Shown here piece after piece: positions 1 through 6,654 of a stretch of 14,925 nucleotides of DNA; positions within the stretch are counted from its first letter, which is position 1; each line of letters starts with the position of its first letter. The stretch comes from DASTYU01 sp035764655 (GTDB taxonomy: Bacteria > Chloroflexota > Limnocylindria > Limnocylindrales > CSP1-4). The notes under the pieces were generated by a model. The model made no database searches, was not told the origin of the DNA, and worked only from the letters and a program-made list of their open reading frames with translations. The position numbers and the translations under genes were made by a program. The DNA is taken from NCBI GenBank assembly GCA_035764655.1, contig DASTYU010000262.1, positions 1 to 14,925 on the forward strand. The letters run 5' to 3'.

Positions 1-43
1 TCTTGGTGTTCCCGCCATCGACCCCGAGCAGCACGTTCGCCAC
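1..43 (-). CDS. N-terminus of a BadF/BadG-type sugar kinase (probable N-acetylglucosamine kinase), cut by window edge
   Basis: Only the first 14 codons are in the window. They start at a GTG (41-43) and read VANVLLGVDGGNTK, then run off the left edge. The GVDGGNTK stretch is the phosphate-1 ATP-binding motif at the N-terminus of the ASKHA-fold BadF/BadG/BcrA/BcrD family, whose sugar-kinase members phosphorylate N-acetylglucosamine. It begins 8 bp after the GH4 stop, so it is probably cotranscribed with that gene. The Shine-Dalgarno is poor, which fits translation by readthrough from the upstream gene. A ROK or other ASKHA kinase is possible, but ROK proteins normally have DxGGTK here, whereas this has DGGNTK. 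The family call is an inference from 14 residues plus the neighbour. Confidence 0.65.
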   Translation of the reverse strand, partial: MANVLLGVDGGNTK

Positions 44-51
44 GGCCGCCG

Positions 52-1353
52 TCAGGCCAGCAGCCGGTCGGGCAGGTGCGCCCGATGGGCGGCGGCCATC
101 TCGTCGTACAGGCGCTCCGCGAGCGACAACGACACGACGAGCGGGTGGCTGGCCAGCGCGGCGACGCCTTCGCGGCGACCGCCGCTCCAGGCCGCCTCCG
201 CGGTGAGCGCCTGGTACTCCCCGAGCATCTCGATCAACCCGCGCACCTGGCGCGGCAGCGGCGGAACCAGGACGGGCGTCGCGCCGCGCCCGTCGACGAT
301 GGCCGGCACTTCGACGACCAGGTCCTCCGGGAAGCCGGGCAACGCGCAGCCGCGGTTCGGCACGTTGACCGGCCAGCGCGCGCCCGTGTCGTTCACCATC
401 GCATCGATCACGTCGATTGCCAGTTCGAGCTCGAGGATCCCACCACGCGACCGGGCCGGGTCGAGGTCCGGCTCGGCGGCGTCGGCCTGTTCCTCGTAAT
501 GACGCCAATAGTCGGCCACTTCGGCAAGGATGTCCTGCCCGCGGGTCGTGGGCTTGCTGCGCGCCTCCTCCAGGGCCTCCTCGCGGAAGTAGTAGTAATC
601 GAGGTAGGCCGAGGGCAGCGTGCCCATCATCGCGGCCAGCTGGAGCATCCGATCGCTTCGGTCGTTACCGGACGGCTCGCGGCGCCGCCGTTCGGCGGCC
701 TCGCGGATCAGTGGGATGACGTCACGGCCGTCGTACTGGTGGCGCACGGTCCAACCCGTGTGGTTCAGCCCGACGAGCATCGCGTCCAGCGGCGCGGGAT
801 CGAGGCCGGCGCTCTTGACGGCGCCCGGCGGGAAGTAGAGCGGGCCCTCGCACAGCGAGATCGTGGGGATGGCGCTGTGGTGGGTCACCGCTTCGGACAC
901 GATGTTGACCGGGTTGGTGTAGTTGACGAGCGTTGCGCCGGGGCACAACCGCTCCATGTCGGCCACGATCCCCTGCATCACCGCGATCGAGCGCAGCGCC
1001 ATGAAGAACCCGCCCGGGCCCTGCGTCTCCTGGCCGATGACGCCGTACTTGAGCGGGATCGTTTCGTCGAGTACGCGGGCTTCGAAGCCCCCGGGACGGA
1101 AGCTCGTGAGCACGACATCGGCGTCACGAAGGCCGGCGGCGCGGTCCGTGGTCGTTGTCACGCGCAGATCGACGCCGCGGGCACGGGCCATCCCTTCGGC
1201 GATCCGCCGAACCGTGTCGAGCCGGCGCTCGTCGAGGTCGACGAGCGTGACCTCGGAACCGGCGAAGGCTGCGCCGCGCATGACGAGGGCCGCCACGGTT
1301 CCGGGCGCCCGGGTGCTGCCACCGCCGATGTACGTGAGCTTGATCGCTGCCAT
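52..1353 (-). CDS. GH4 family NAD(+)/Mn(2+)-dependent glycosidase (6-phospho-beta-glucosidase-like)
   Basis: A 433-residue cytoplasmic enzyme of normal family length. GH4 enzymes cleave glycosides, often 6-phosphorylated, by transient oxidation at C3 using NAD+ and a divalent metal. The N-terminus KLTYIGGGSTRAPG (5-18) is the Rossmann dinucleotide loop. GQETQGPGG (108-116) and NYTNPVN (144-150) are family blocks. The metal site is C168 with H198 in GLNH (195-198). SAYLDYYYF (248-256) holds the region of the catalytic tyrosine, and NVPNRG (330-335) is the C-terminal signature. The motif after C168 is CEGP rather than the CNVP usual in 6-phospho-beta-glucosidases, so the exact substrate is open. 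The ATG at 1353 is chosen because the family N-terminus starts there and AGGAA lies just upstream; the frame is open further upstream without homology. It is divergent from the GH38 remnant and followed by a BadF-type kinase. Confidence 0.92.
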   Translation of the reverse strand: MAAIKLTYIGGGSTRAPGTVAALVMRGAAFAGSEVTLVDLDERRLDTVRRIAEGMARARGVDLRVTTTTDRAAGLRDADVVLTSFRPGGFEARVLDETIPLKYGVIGQETQGPGGFFMALRSIAVMQGIVADMERLCPGATLVNYTNPVNIVSEAVTHHSAIPTISLCEGPLYFPPGAVKSAGLDPAPLDAMLVGLNHTGWTVRHQYDGRDVIPLIREAAERRRREPSGNDRSDRMLQLAAMMGTLPSAYLDYYYFREEALEEARSKPTTRGQDILAEVADYWRHYEEQADAAEPDLDPARSRGGILELELAIDVIDAMVNDTGARWPVNVPNRGCALPGFPEDLVVEVPAIVDGRGATPVLVPPLPRQVRGLIEMLGEYQALTAEAAWSGGRREGVAALASHPLVVSLSLAERLYDEMAAAHRAHLPDRLLA

Positions 1354-1384
1354 GACGTTCCTGGGTTTCGCGCGTGGAATACTG

Positions 1385-1410
1385 TGGGAGCGATCCCATA
1401 AGCGGGATCG
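1385..1410. promoter_or_regulatory. Candidate LacI-family (CebR-like) operator between GH4 and GH38
   Basis: TGGGAGCGATCCCA (1385-1398) is a 14-bp inverted repeat with the central CG typical of LacI-family operators. It differs by one base from the perfect CebR-type palindrome TGGGAGCGCTCCCA known from actinobacterial cellobiose regulons. A second inverted repeat, CGATCCC-6-GGGATCG (1391-1410), overlaps it, and GGATCGATCC (1405-1414) follows. The site is 32 bp before the GH4 start and 71 bp before the GH38 start, so it could control both. A possible GH4 -10 hexamer, TAGACT on the minus strand, lies at 1415-1420, just upstream of the operator. No LacI gene is in the window. Confidence 0.6.
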
Positions 1411-1468
1411 ATCCAGTCTAGCCGCCCGCCGCTCCACACCATGCTCGCCATTCCGGAGCGTTCGGACC

Positions 1469-2189
1469 ATGTCGCTCGCCGAGTTGCCCCTCCCCGACGT
1501 CCCGCCCGCCCCCGACGCCGATACGCTGGCGGGCTATCGCTTCACGGTCGTCCCGCACACGCACTGGGATCGCGAGTGGTACCAGCCGTTCGAGGTCTTC
1601 CGGATGCGGCTGGCTCGGGCCGTCGAACGGATCTGCGACGTCCTCGAAGCCGATCCGCGGTTCACCCTCGACGGCCAGGCGGTCATCCTCGGAGGCCGTG
1701 CCGACCGACAGCGGGCTCGATCTGGCGCTTACGCTGCTGCGCTGTGTCGGCTGGTTGTCGCGCGATGACCTCGTGACCAGACCCGGCCACGCCGGCCCGG
1801 GCGTGCCGACGCCGGAGGCGCAGTCGGTGGGTCGCACGACGTTGGAGTACGCGCTGCGGGTCGGCGTCGCCCACGAGTCCGATGCCGCACTCCTGCGCGC
1901 CTCGGCCGACTACCGGACGCCGTTCGCGCTCGGGCCCGCAGGAGCGACGCCGGAGCCACCGATCCGGGTCGAAGGCGACGTGGCTGTCAGCGCGCTCAAG
2001 CCGGCCGAGGACGGGCGCGGCGTGGTCCTGCGGGCGTTCAACCCGGGGCCGAACGCTGCATCGGTGCGGGTCGTCGGGGACGTGACGATGAGCCCGGTCC
2101 GCCTCGACGAGACCGAGCTGCGTGGGGAAGACCCGGAGCGGCCGCTGCGAGCAGGCGAGATCCGATCGCTGCGCCTCGTTCGACGCTGA
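1469..2189 (+). pseudogene. GH38 alpha-mannosidase, internally deleted and frameshifted
   Basis: Two pieces of one GH38 alpha-mannosidase lie end to end in different frames. The N-terminal piece starts at ATG 1469 and reads VVPHTHWDREWYQPFEVF, the family's zinc-binding H-x-H-W-D entry motif, up to about QAVILG near 1690. From about 1692 the reading frame shifts and the C-terminus follows: LALTLLRCVGWLSRDDL, then GPGVPTPEAQSVGRTTLEYAL, a conserved GH38 C-terminal block, ending at TGA 2189. The first frame alone stops at 1768 in unrelated residues. Together about 235 residues remain, against roughly 850-900 for bacterial MngB-type enzymes, so about 600 residues including the nucleophile aspartate and other zinc ligands are gone. 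It cannot be an active mannosidase. A misassembly with a 1.8 kb collapse would look the same. Confidence 0.85.
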
Positions 2190-2205
2190 GGACGCGCGTG
2201 ATCGC

Positions 2206-2400
2206 CTACCGCGCTTCGCGATCCTCGCCGCCGTGCGCAACGGGTTGGACCTCGTCGGTCGGCGGCGGAGTGCCGGAGACGGGATCCTCGGTTCGGCGCA
2301 GCGCCGCCTCGTATTCGGCCAGACGCTTCTGATCCTGCTCGTACGTCTCGGGCACGTCGGTGCGCTCGTTGGCGACGTCGTTCGGGTTGCGGTTGTACAT
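2206..2400 (-). CDS. Small acidic hypothetical protein
   Basis: A 64-residue protein I do not recognise. It begins MYNRNPNDVANERTDVPETY, is rich in charged residues (E, D, R) and in proline in its C-terminal half (TPPPTDEVQP), and has no membrane segment, signal peptide or cysteine, so it is probably soluble and largely disordered. The start is well supported: an AGGAGG Shine-Dalgarno lies 5-6 nt upstream of ATG 2400. It is convergent with the GH38 remnant (17 bp between stops) and divergent from the response regulator, with a 195-bp shared upstream region. Function is unknown. It is called as a gene because of the strong ribosome site and protein-like composition rather than homology. Confidence 0.72.
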   Translation of the reverse strand: MYNRNPNDVANERTDVPETYEQDQKRLAEYEAALRRTEDPVSGTPPPTDEVQPVAHGGEDREAR

Positions 2401-2595
2401 GACGACCTCCTGCGCACCACCGTACGGTCCCCGCGCAGCCGCCTGCGGCGGCCTGCCGTCAGGCGCGCTTGCATGCGTCTTACAGCCTGTTCCTGCGATG
2501 CAGATGACATGTCTCGGCTCCGATCTGCAAGGGCCGCCACATGCCTCCTCACGCACCGTTCGGCTGGTCAACCTGCCCGAGACCCTTGATGGACC

Positions 2596-3342
2596 GTGCG
2601 CCCTGATCCCACGTGGGGGGATAACGACGCGGACCTGACGACCGCCGGAGAACCCGAGAACGATCCGGGGCTGATTCGGCTTGTCCTCGTCGAGCCGAGC
2701 TCCATCCACGGCGCCGCCGTGCGCGAGCTGCTCGATCGCGAGGACGACTTCCAGGTGGTCGCCGAGGTGCGGACGACCGAAGAAGCTTTCGGCGTCACGC
2801 GGCACGAGCCGCCCGACGTGCTCGTCGTGGACGTCGACCTGCCCGACCCCGATGCGGTCGAGGCAACCCGTCGGCTCAAGCGCCAGGCACCCCAGGCCGG
2901 CCTCGTGATCATCGCCCGCGATGACGACGACGATGCCGTCTTCCGGGCCGTCCAGGCGGGTGCGACGGCGCACGTCGCCGACCATGAGGGGCCGGACGAG
3001 CTGGTCGAGGCCATCCGACGCGTCGCCGAAGGCGAAGACCCACTTGCCGCGGCGGTCGCCGAGCGCCCGGCCGTGGCCCAGCGCGTCGCCGACGCATACC
3101 GCGATCTCGCGGTCCGGGGCGTCGCGCGGTCGGAGGGCGGCGGCGCGGTCAGCCCTCGCCAGCTCGAGATCCTCCAGCTCGTCGCGAAGGGACACAGCAA
3201 CGAGGAGATCGCGCAACTGCTCCACATCAGCCGGCAGACAGTGAAGAACCATCTGACGGCGGCGATGCGAGCACTGGGTGCGCGGCGACGCGGGCAGGCC
3301 GTAGCCGCGGCGATGCGGGCTGGCTGGCTGTCGATGCCGTAG
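2596..3342 (+). CDS. LuxR/NarL-type response regulator with a degenerate receiver domain
   Basis: A 248-residue DNA-binding regulator. Residues ~27-145 form a receiver-like domain with the phosphoacceptor-position aspartate D79 in VVDVDLPDPDAVEATRRLK. Residues ~183-245 are a LuxR-type helix-turn-helix (SPRQLEILQLVAKGHSNEEIAQLLHISRQTVKNHL). Other receiver residues are not canonical: the N-terminal acidic pair is E33-P34, the switch Thr/Ser position is A107, and the conserved Lys position is D129. It also has a poly-aspartate run, RDDDDDAV (108-115). It may therefore not be switched by ordinary phosphorylation. The start is a GTG at 2596 with a weak ribosome site; roughly 25 residues precede the receiver and may not all be translated. 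No histidine kinase is adjacent, so it is an orphan in this window. Confidence 0.85.
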   Translation: MRPDPTWGDNDADLTTAGEPENDPGLIRLVLVEPSSIHGAAVRELLDREDDFQVVAEVRTTEEAFGVTRHEPPDVLVVDVDLPDPDAVEATRRLKRQAPQAGLVIIARDDDDDAVFRAVQAGATAHVADHEGPDELVEAIRRVAEGEDPLAAAVAERPAVAQRVADAYRDLAVRGVARSEGGGAVSPRQLEILQLVAKGHSNEEIAQLLHISRQTVKNHLTAAMRALGARRRGQAVAAAMRAGWLSMP

Positions 3343-3368
3343 GGGTCGTGCGCGCGTCGCGCGACGGC

Positions 3369-3374
3369 TAGCAT
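3369..3374 (+). promoter_or_regulatory. Possible -10 hexamer upstream of the sigma factor gene
   Basis: TAGCAT matches the TAnnnT -10 pattern in the 113-bp gap before the ECF sigma gene. No clear -35 is visible. A little downstream, GAACC (3381-3385), followed about 16 nt later by CGCC, loosely resembles an ECF-type promoter and could allow autoregulation. Both readings are weak. Confidence 0.25.
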
Positions 3375-3455
3375 TCGCGAGAACCGAATCGGCAAACCCG
3401 ACGCCATACCCCGTCGAGCACGACCACCCAGGCCGTGCCGCACCTGAGGGCGGCC

Positions 3456-4016
3456 GTGGACCAGCGAGGTCTCGTCGAGCGAGCGCGTGGCGGCGATCAT
3501 GACGCCTTCACGGTGCTCGCCCGCGATGCCGCCACGCGGCTGGAACGGGCAGCCCGCCTCATCCTCCGTGACCCGGAGCTGGCCCGCGATGCGGTCCAGG
3601 AGGCGCTCATCCGAGCCTGGCGCGATCTCCGGGGGTTGCGTGACCCCGAACGGTTCGACGCCTGGCTCCATCGCCTGACCGTCAACGCCTGTCTCGACAT
3701 CGCCCGGCAGCGGCGGCGACGCGTGATCGAGGTCGAGCTCGACCCGATCGACGCGCCCGTCATCGTCGACCCAGGGCACGCCGTCGCCGATCGCGAGATC
3801 GTCGACGCCGCCCTGCGCCGGCTGGACGAATCGGGACGGGCGATCGTCGTCCTGCACTACTACCTCGGGATGCCGTTGACCGACGTCGCGGCGACGCTCG
3901 GCATCCCGACCGGCACGGTCAAGTCGCGCCTCCATCGCGCCCTGGGCGAGATGCGGGCCGCGGTCGAGATCGAAACCCCGTCGCCGTCGCCGATCCCGGG
4001 AGGGCAGGTGGCATGA
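3456..4016 (+). CDS. ECF-type RNA polymerase sigma factor
   Basis: A sigma-70 family factor of extracytoplasmic-function type, about 186 residues from GTG 3456. Numbering from the alternative upstream GTG at 3435, region 2 covers residues ~20-95 (DHDAFTVLARDAATRLERAA, then DAVQEALIRAWRDL, and FDAWLHRLTVNACLDIARQRRRR). Region 4 covers ~124-175 (ALRRLDESGRAIVVLHYYLGMPLTDVAATLGIPTGTVKSRLHRAL), with the helix-turn-helix that reads the -35. I prefer the start at 3456 because GAGGG lies 5 nt upstream and the protein then begins MDQRGLVERARGGDHDAF, a usual ECF opening. The gene overlaps the next by ATGA (4013-4016), indicating translational coupling to its membrane partner, the likely anti-sigma factor. 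Confidence 0.93.
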   Translation: MDQRGLVERARGGDHDAFTVLARDAATRLERAARLILRDPELARDAVQEALIRAWRDLRGLRDPERFDAWLHRLTVNACLDIARQRRRRVIEVELDPIDAPVIVDPGHAVADREIVDAALRRLDESGRAIVVLHYYLGMPLTDVAATLGIPTGTVKSRLHRALGEMRAAVEIETPSPSPIPGGQVA

Positions 4017-5299
4017 CCGCCTCCGAACGCCTCGAGCGCAACCTGCCGGGCATCCTCGACGACCTGTCGGCGGGACCGTCTCCTGACTTCCTCGATGACG
4101 TCTTCGCTCAGACCGCCCGCTTGCGGCAGCGGCCGGGCTGGACGTTCCCCGAAAGGTGGCTTCCCATGGCTGACATCGCCCGCACGCGGGCCTACACGCC
4201 CGCGCCCCCGTGGCGGCTGATCGCGGTCGCGTTGCTGCTGATTGCGCTCGTCGTCGCGGCGCTGCTCGTTGCCGGGTCCCAGCGCAGGGTCGCCCCGCCC
4301 TTCGGGCCGGCCCGCAACGGCGAGATCGTCTACGACCTGGCCGGCGACCTGTACGTCGCGAACCCCGAGACCGGCGAGACCCACGTGCTGGTCGGCGGGC
4401 CTGAGACCGATAGTCTGCCGGGCTACTCGCCGGACGGAACTCGCATCGCGTTCATGCGCGATGTCGAAGGCCGCCCGGATTCCGTCGACTACTACATCGT
4501 GAACGCAGATGGGTCGAACCTGAAAAAGGTGACGGCGCTCCCCATGCCGCGAGAGGCCTGGGCCAACTGGATGCCGGACAGCCACCGCCTGGCGCTCATC
4601 AATGTCGGTTCGGGACCCGGCCGCCTCGAGATCCTCGACGTGGACAGCGACACATCAATCCATCCGGCCCCCGACCTGGACGTCGGCGCCGGGGCCGCCT
4701 TCCGCCCGCCGAACGGGGAGGAGCTCGCGGTCCGAGCGACCGTCGACGGCAAGTACGGCGTCTATGCGGTCAAGGCCGACGGCAGTGGCTATGAGCAGAT
4801 CCTCGAACCCAACGTTCCGCTCGACATGGGTTTCCACGCCGCCAACATGGTCTATTCCCCGGACGGCGAGCGACTCTTCTATCAGAGCTACTCCCGCTCG
4901 TGGGACGGCCAGACAGACGGTTGCTGTCAGCTGTGGGTGGTCAACGCCGACGGCACCAACCCGCACCGCTTCGAGAGCGTCGGCGAGGCGGCATGGACTG
5001 GACTGCCGACCGTATCTCCGGACGGCCACTGGGTGTCCTATTGGTCGGTCCTCGGCAACTCCGGGAACCTTCAGATCAGGGTGGCCCCGGCCGACGGCAG
5101 TGGCCCGTCGATCGCGACCGGGCCAGCGATGAGCGACTTCTACCCTTGGCTCTGGTCGCCCGACTCGTCGAAGATCCTGATGTTCCTGGAGGACGGCTCC
5201 AGCACTTCCGCCTACCTGATCGATCCTGAGGGAGGTCCCTACGAGCAGGTCCCGTGGAAATCCGGCTCCGGCATCGACTGGCAGCGACTGGCCCCCTGA
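4013..5299 (+). CDS. Membrane-anchored beta-propeller protein, probable anti-sigma partner
   Basis: A 428-residue protein in three parts. Residues 1-66 are a cytoplasmic N-terminal region (LERNLPGILDDLSAGPSPDFLDDVF, then RQRPGWTFPERWLPM) that recurs, as I recall, in sigma-linked Chloroflexota proteins. Residues ~68-88 are one transmembrane helix (LIAVALLLIALVVAALLVAG). Residues ~98-428 are a TolB/PD40-like beta-propeller with SPDG-type blade motifs at about 139, 188, 282, 335 and 382. It has no zinc anti-sigma HxxxCxxC motif. The ATGA overlap with the sigma gene suggests that the N-terminal part holds the sigma factor while the propeller, probably outside the membrane, senses a ligand or the envelope state. 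That role is inferred from arrangement. A cysteine pair, C304-C305, lies in the propeller. Confidence 0.87.
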   Translation: MTASERLERNLPGILDDLSAGPSPDFLDDVFAQTARLRQRPGWTFPERWLPMADIARTRAYTPAPPWRLIAVALLLIALVVAALLVAGSQRRVAPPFGPARNGEIVYDLAGDLYVANPETGETHVLVGGPETDSLPGYSPDGTRIAFMRDVEGRPDSVDYYIVNADGSNLKKVTALPMPREAWANWMPDSHRLALINVGSGPGRLEILDVDSDTSIHPAPDLDVGAGAAFRPPNGEELAVRATVDGKYGVYAVKADGSGYEQILEPNVPLDMGFHAANMVYSPDGERLFYQSYSRSWDGQTDGCCQLWVVNADGTNPHRFESVGEAAWTGLPTVSPDGHWVSYWSVLGNSGNLQIRVAPADGSGPSIATGPAMSDFYPWLWSPDSSKILMFLEDGSSTSAYLIDPEGGPYEQVPWKSGSGIDWQRLAP

Positions 5300-5322
5300 T
5301 CGCCTCTCGCGTGCCCGCTGAT

Positions 5323-5355
5323 CGACGGGCTGCTCGCTCAGCGAGCGGCCCGTCG
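5323..5355 (+). terminator. Strong stem-loop terminator after the sigma/propeller operon
   Basis: The arms CGACGGGC (5323-5330) and GCCCGTCG (5348-5355) pair perfectly. The stem continues inward through one T-G wobble to GCTCGC (5332-5337) against GCGAGC (5341-5346), giving about 15 paired positions around a three-base loop. It starts 23 bp after the stop of the propeller gene. The following bases (gctcgttcgtcatgt) are only mildly T-rich, so termination efficiency is uncertain. Confidence 0.6.
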
Positions 5356-5441
5356 GCTCGTTCGTCATGTGCACAAAGCGCCGGGACCGGGCCACACCCT
5401 GGCGGCAGATGACCTGTCACGGCGCCGTCACACGACGCGCG

Positions 5442-5447
5442 TAGAAT
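5442..5447 (+). promoter_or_regulatory. Candidate -10 hexamer of msrA, leaderless arrangement
   Basis: TAGAAT ends 6 nt before the msrA ATG at 5454, and no Shine-Dalgarno is present between them. This spacing would put the transcription start on or next to the start codon, as in leaderless mRNAs. No convincing -35 element is seen. Confidence 0.45.
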
Positions 5448-5453
5448 CGCGGC

Positions 5454-6128
5454 ATGAGTGTTCTCGACTACTTCCGGCCGGCGAAGATGCCGGATCCCGA
5501 CCGTGCCCTGCCCGGACGTTCAAACCCCATCGAAACGCCCGGCACGCACAGCGTGCTCGGCACTCCCCTCGCCGGTCCGTGGCCCGACGGCACCAAGACC
5601 GCCGTCTTCGGCTTCGGCTGCTTCTGGGGCGCCGAACAGGACTTCTGGCAGCTCCCCGGCGTGATCAGCACGGCCGTCGGCTATGCCGGTGGCTACACCC
5701 CGAACCCGACCTATCGCGAGGTGTGCACCGGCCAGACCGGTCACGCCGAGGTCGTCCTCGTCGCGTACGACCCGTCGAAGGTCAGCTACGAGGAACTGCT
5801 CCGCGTCTTCTGGGAGCACCACGATCCGACCCAGGCCATGCGCCAGGGCAACGACGTCGGCACCCAGTACCGCTCGCTGATCCAGGTCTCGAACGACGAG
5901 GAGCGGCGCATCGCCGAGGCGTCACGCGACGCTTACCAGGAGATGCTGACGCAGGCCGGCTTCGGCCAGATCATGACCGAGATCGCCGAGCGCACGCCGT
6001 TCTACTACGCCGAGGACTACCACCAGCAGTACCTCGACAAGGTTCCGAACGGCTACTGCCCGAACCACGCCACCGGCGTCAAGCTGCCAGACGACTTCAA
6101 GGTGACGCCGCTCCAGTACGTGGACTGA
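5454..6128 (+). CDS. msrA: Peptide-methionine (S)-S-oxide reductase MsrA
   Basis: A 224-residue cytosolic repair enzyme that reduces methionine-S-sulfoxide in proteins, using thioredoxin as reductant. The catalytic cysteine is C56 in FGFGCFWGAEQDFW, the hallmark of the family. Other conserved blocks are VGYAGGYTPNPTYREVCTG (75-93), GHAEVVLVAYDP (96-107), FWEHHDPTQ (119-127), QGNDVGTQYRS (131-141) and YYAEDYHQQYL (184-194). C202 in GYCPNH near the C-terminus is a likely resolving cysteine. The N-terminus carries about 45 extra residues ahead of the core. The gene stands alone with its own probable leaderless promoter. A 3' fragment of a second msrA lies 640 bp downstream. Confidence 0.96.
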   Translation: MSVLDYFRPAKMPDPDRALPGRSNPIETPGTHSVLGTPLAGPWPDGTKTAVFGFGCFWGAEQDFWQLPGVISTAVGYAGGYTPNPTYREVCTGQTGHAEVVLVAYDPSKVSYEELLRVFWEHHDPTQAMRQGNDVGTQYRSLIQVSNDEERRIAEASRDAYQEMLTQAGFGQIMTEIAERTPFYYAEDYHQQYLDKVPNGYCPNHATGVKLPDDFKVTPLQYVD

Positions 6129-6233
6129 CGCGGTCCGCTGATCCAGCAGCGTGTCTAAGGCGAAGCGAGAGAACAATACTGTCGGTATGGCGGCCTCTCC
6201 CGCGGAGTGCCGGTGCTGAGCGCGGCGTAGTCA

Positions 6234-6247
6234 CGCCTCACGCGCGA
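6234..6247. repeat. 14-bp direct repeat, copy 1 (copy 2 at 6700-6713)
   Basis: CGCCTCACGCGCGA occurs here, across the stop codon of the small membrane protein gene, and again identically at 6700-6713 beyond the gene's 5' end. The next bases (tcg/ccg) extend the match with one difference. The two copies bracket the gene, as after an insertion or recombination event, but the GC-rich sequence makes chance similarity possible. Confidence 0.3.
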
Positions 6248-6636
6248 TCGTTGCGTTTTCCCGAGATGGTCAGCACCGCGAGGGTCGCCACGCCGGCGCT
6301 CGCGCCGACGAGACCCCCGACGAGAAGCGCGACGTCGGTCGGCGGTGCCGCGATTCCCTGGGCCCGATAGGAAGGCCCGAGGATGCTCGTACAGATAGTC
6401 TCGGCCTCGCCTCCCGGAATCGTGGCGGTCGCCGTGCACGTGAGTGGGACGAACAGCAGATATCCAAACTCAAAGCCAACCACGCCCGTCAGGATCGGCC
6501 AGAAGAGGCGCGGGCGATAACGTACCGGTCCAAGGAGAAGAAGCGCGACCCCGATCGGGAGGATGAAGATACCGACGCTGAATCCGGTGAGGAAACCAAT
6601 GATCAGGACTGTCAGGGTGACGATCCAGTAAGTCAC
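6238..6636 (-). CDS. Small integral membrane protein of unknown function
   Basis: A 132-residue hydrophobic protein I do not recognise. Predicted membrane spans are about residues 3-37 (two closely spaced helices, IVTLTVLIIGFLTGFSVGI and ILPIGVALLLLGPV), 44-65 (FWPILTGVVGFEFGYLLFVP) and 101-124 (VALLVGGLVGASAGVATLAVL). The loop between the last two spans (~66-100) contains two cysteines, C67 and C82, and may be exported and disulfide-linked. The start is GTG 6636: an in-frame TGA lies three codons upstream, so the gene cannot extend. There is no good Shine-Dalgarno. A 24-bp inverted repeat lies 18 bp upstream. It is convergent with msrA. Its slightly lower GC than the neighbours is my impression from the sequence, not a measured value. 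Confidence 0.72.
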   Translation of the reverse strand: MTYWIVTLTVLIIGFLTGFSVGIFILPIGVALLLLGPVRYRPRLFWPILTGVVGFEFGYLLFVPLTCTATATIPGGEAETICTSILGPSYRAQGIAAPPTDVALLVGGLVGASAGVATLAVLTISGKRNDRA

Positions 6637-6654
6637 GGTGTATCAGCCGTCCGT

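Noticed and set aside
76..1401. Long open frame (441 codons) on the plus strand opposite GH4
   Set aside because: It is the antisense of a well-matched GH4 gene. Its translation is low-complexity Arg/Ala/Gly/His-rich with no domain, as expected from GC-rich codon bias.
2451..2540. Several short inverted repeats (GCCTG/CAGGC, GCAGAT/ATCTGC, GACATGTC) in the gap before the response regulator
   Set aside because: Arms of 4-6 bp with variable loops are expected by chance in a 195-bp GC-rich gap, and none is placed at a convincing promoter.
2568..3935. Long open frame (455 codons) on the minus strand across the response regulator and sigma genes
   Set aside because: It crosses two convincing plus-strand genes and their intergenic gap, and its product is Ser/Arg-rich repeats without any recognisable motif.
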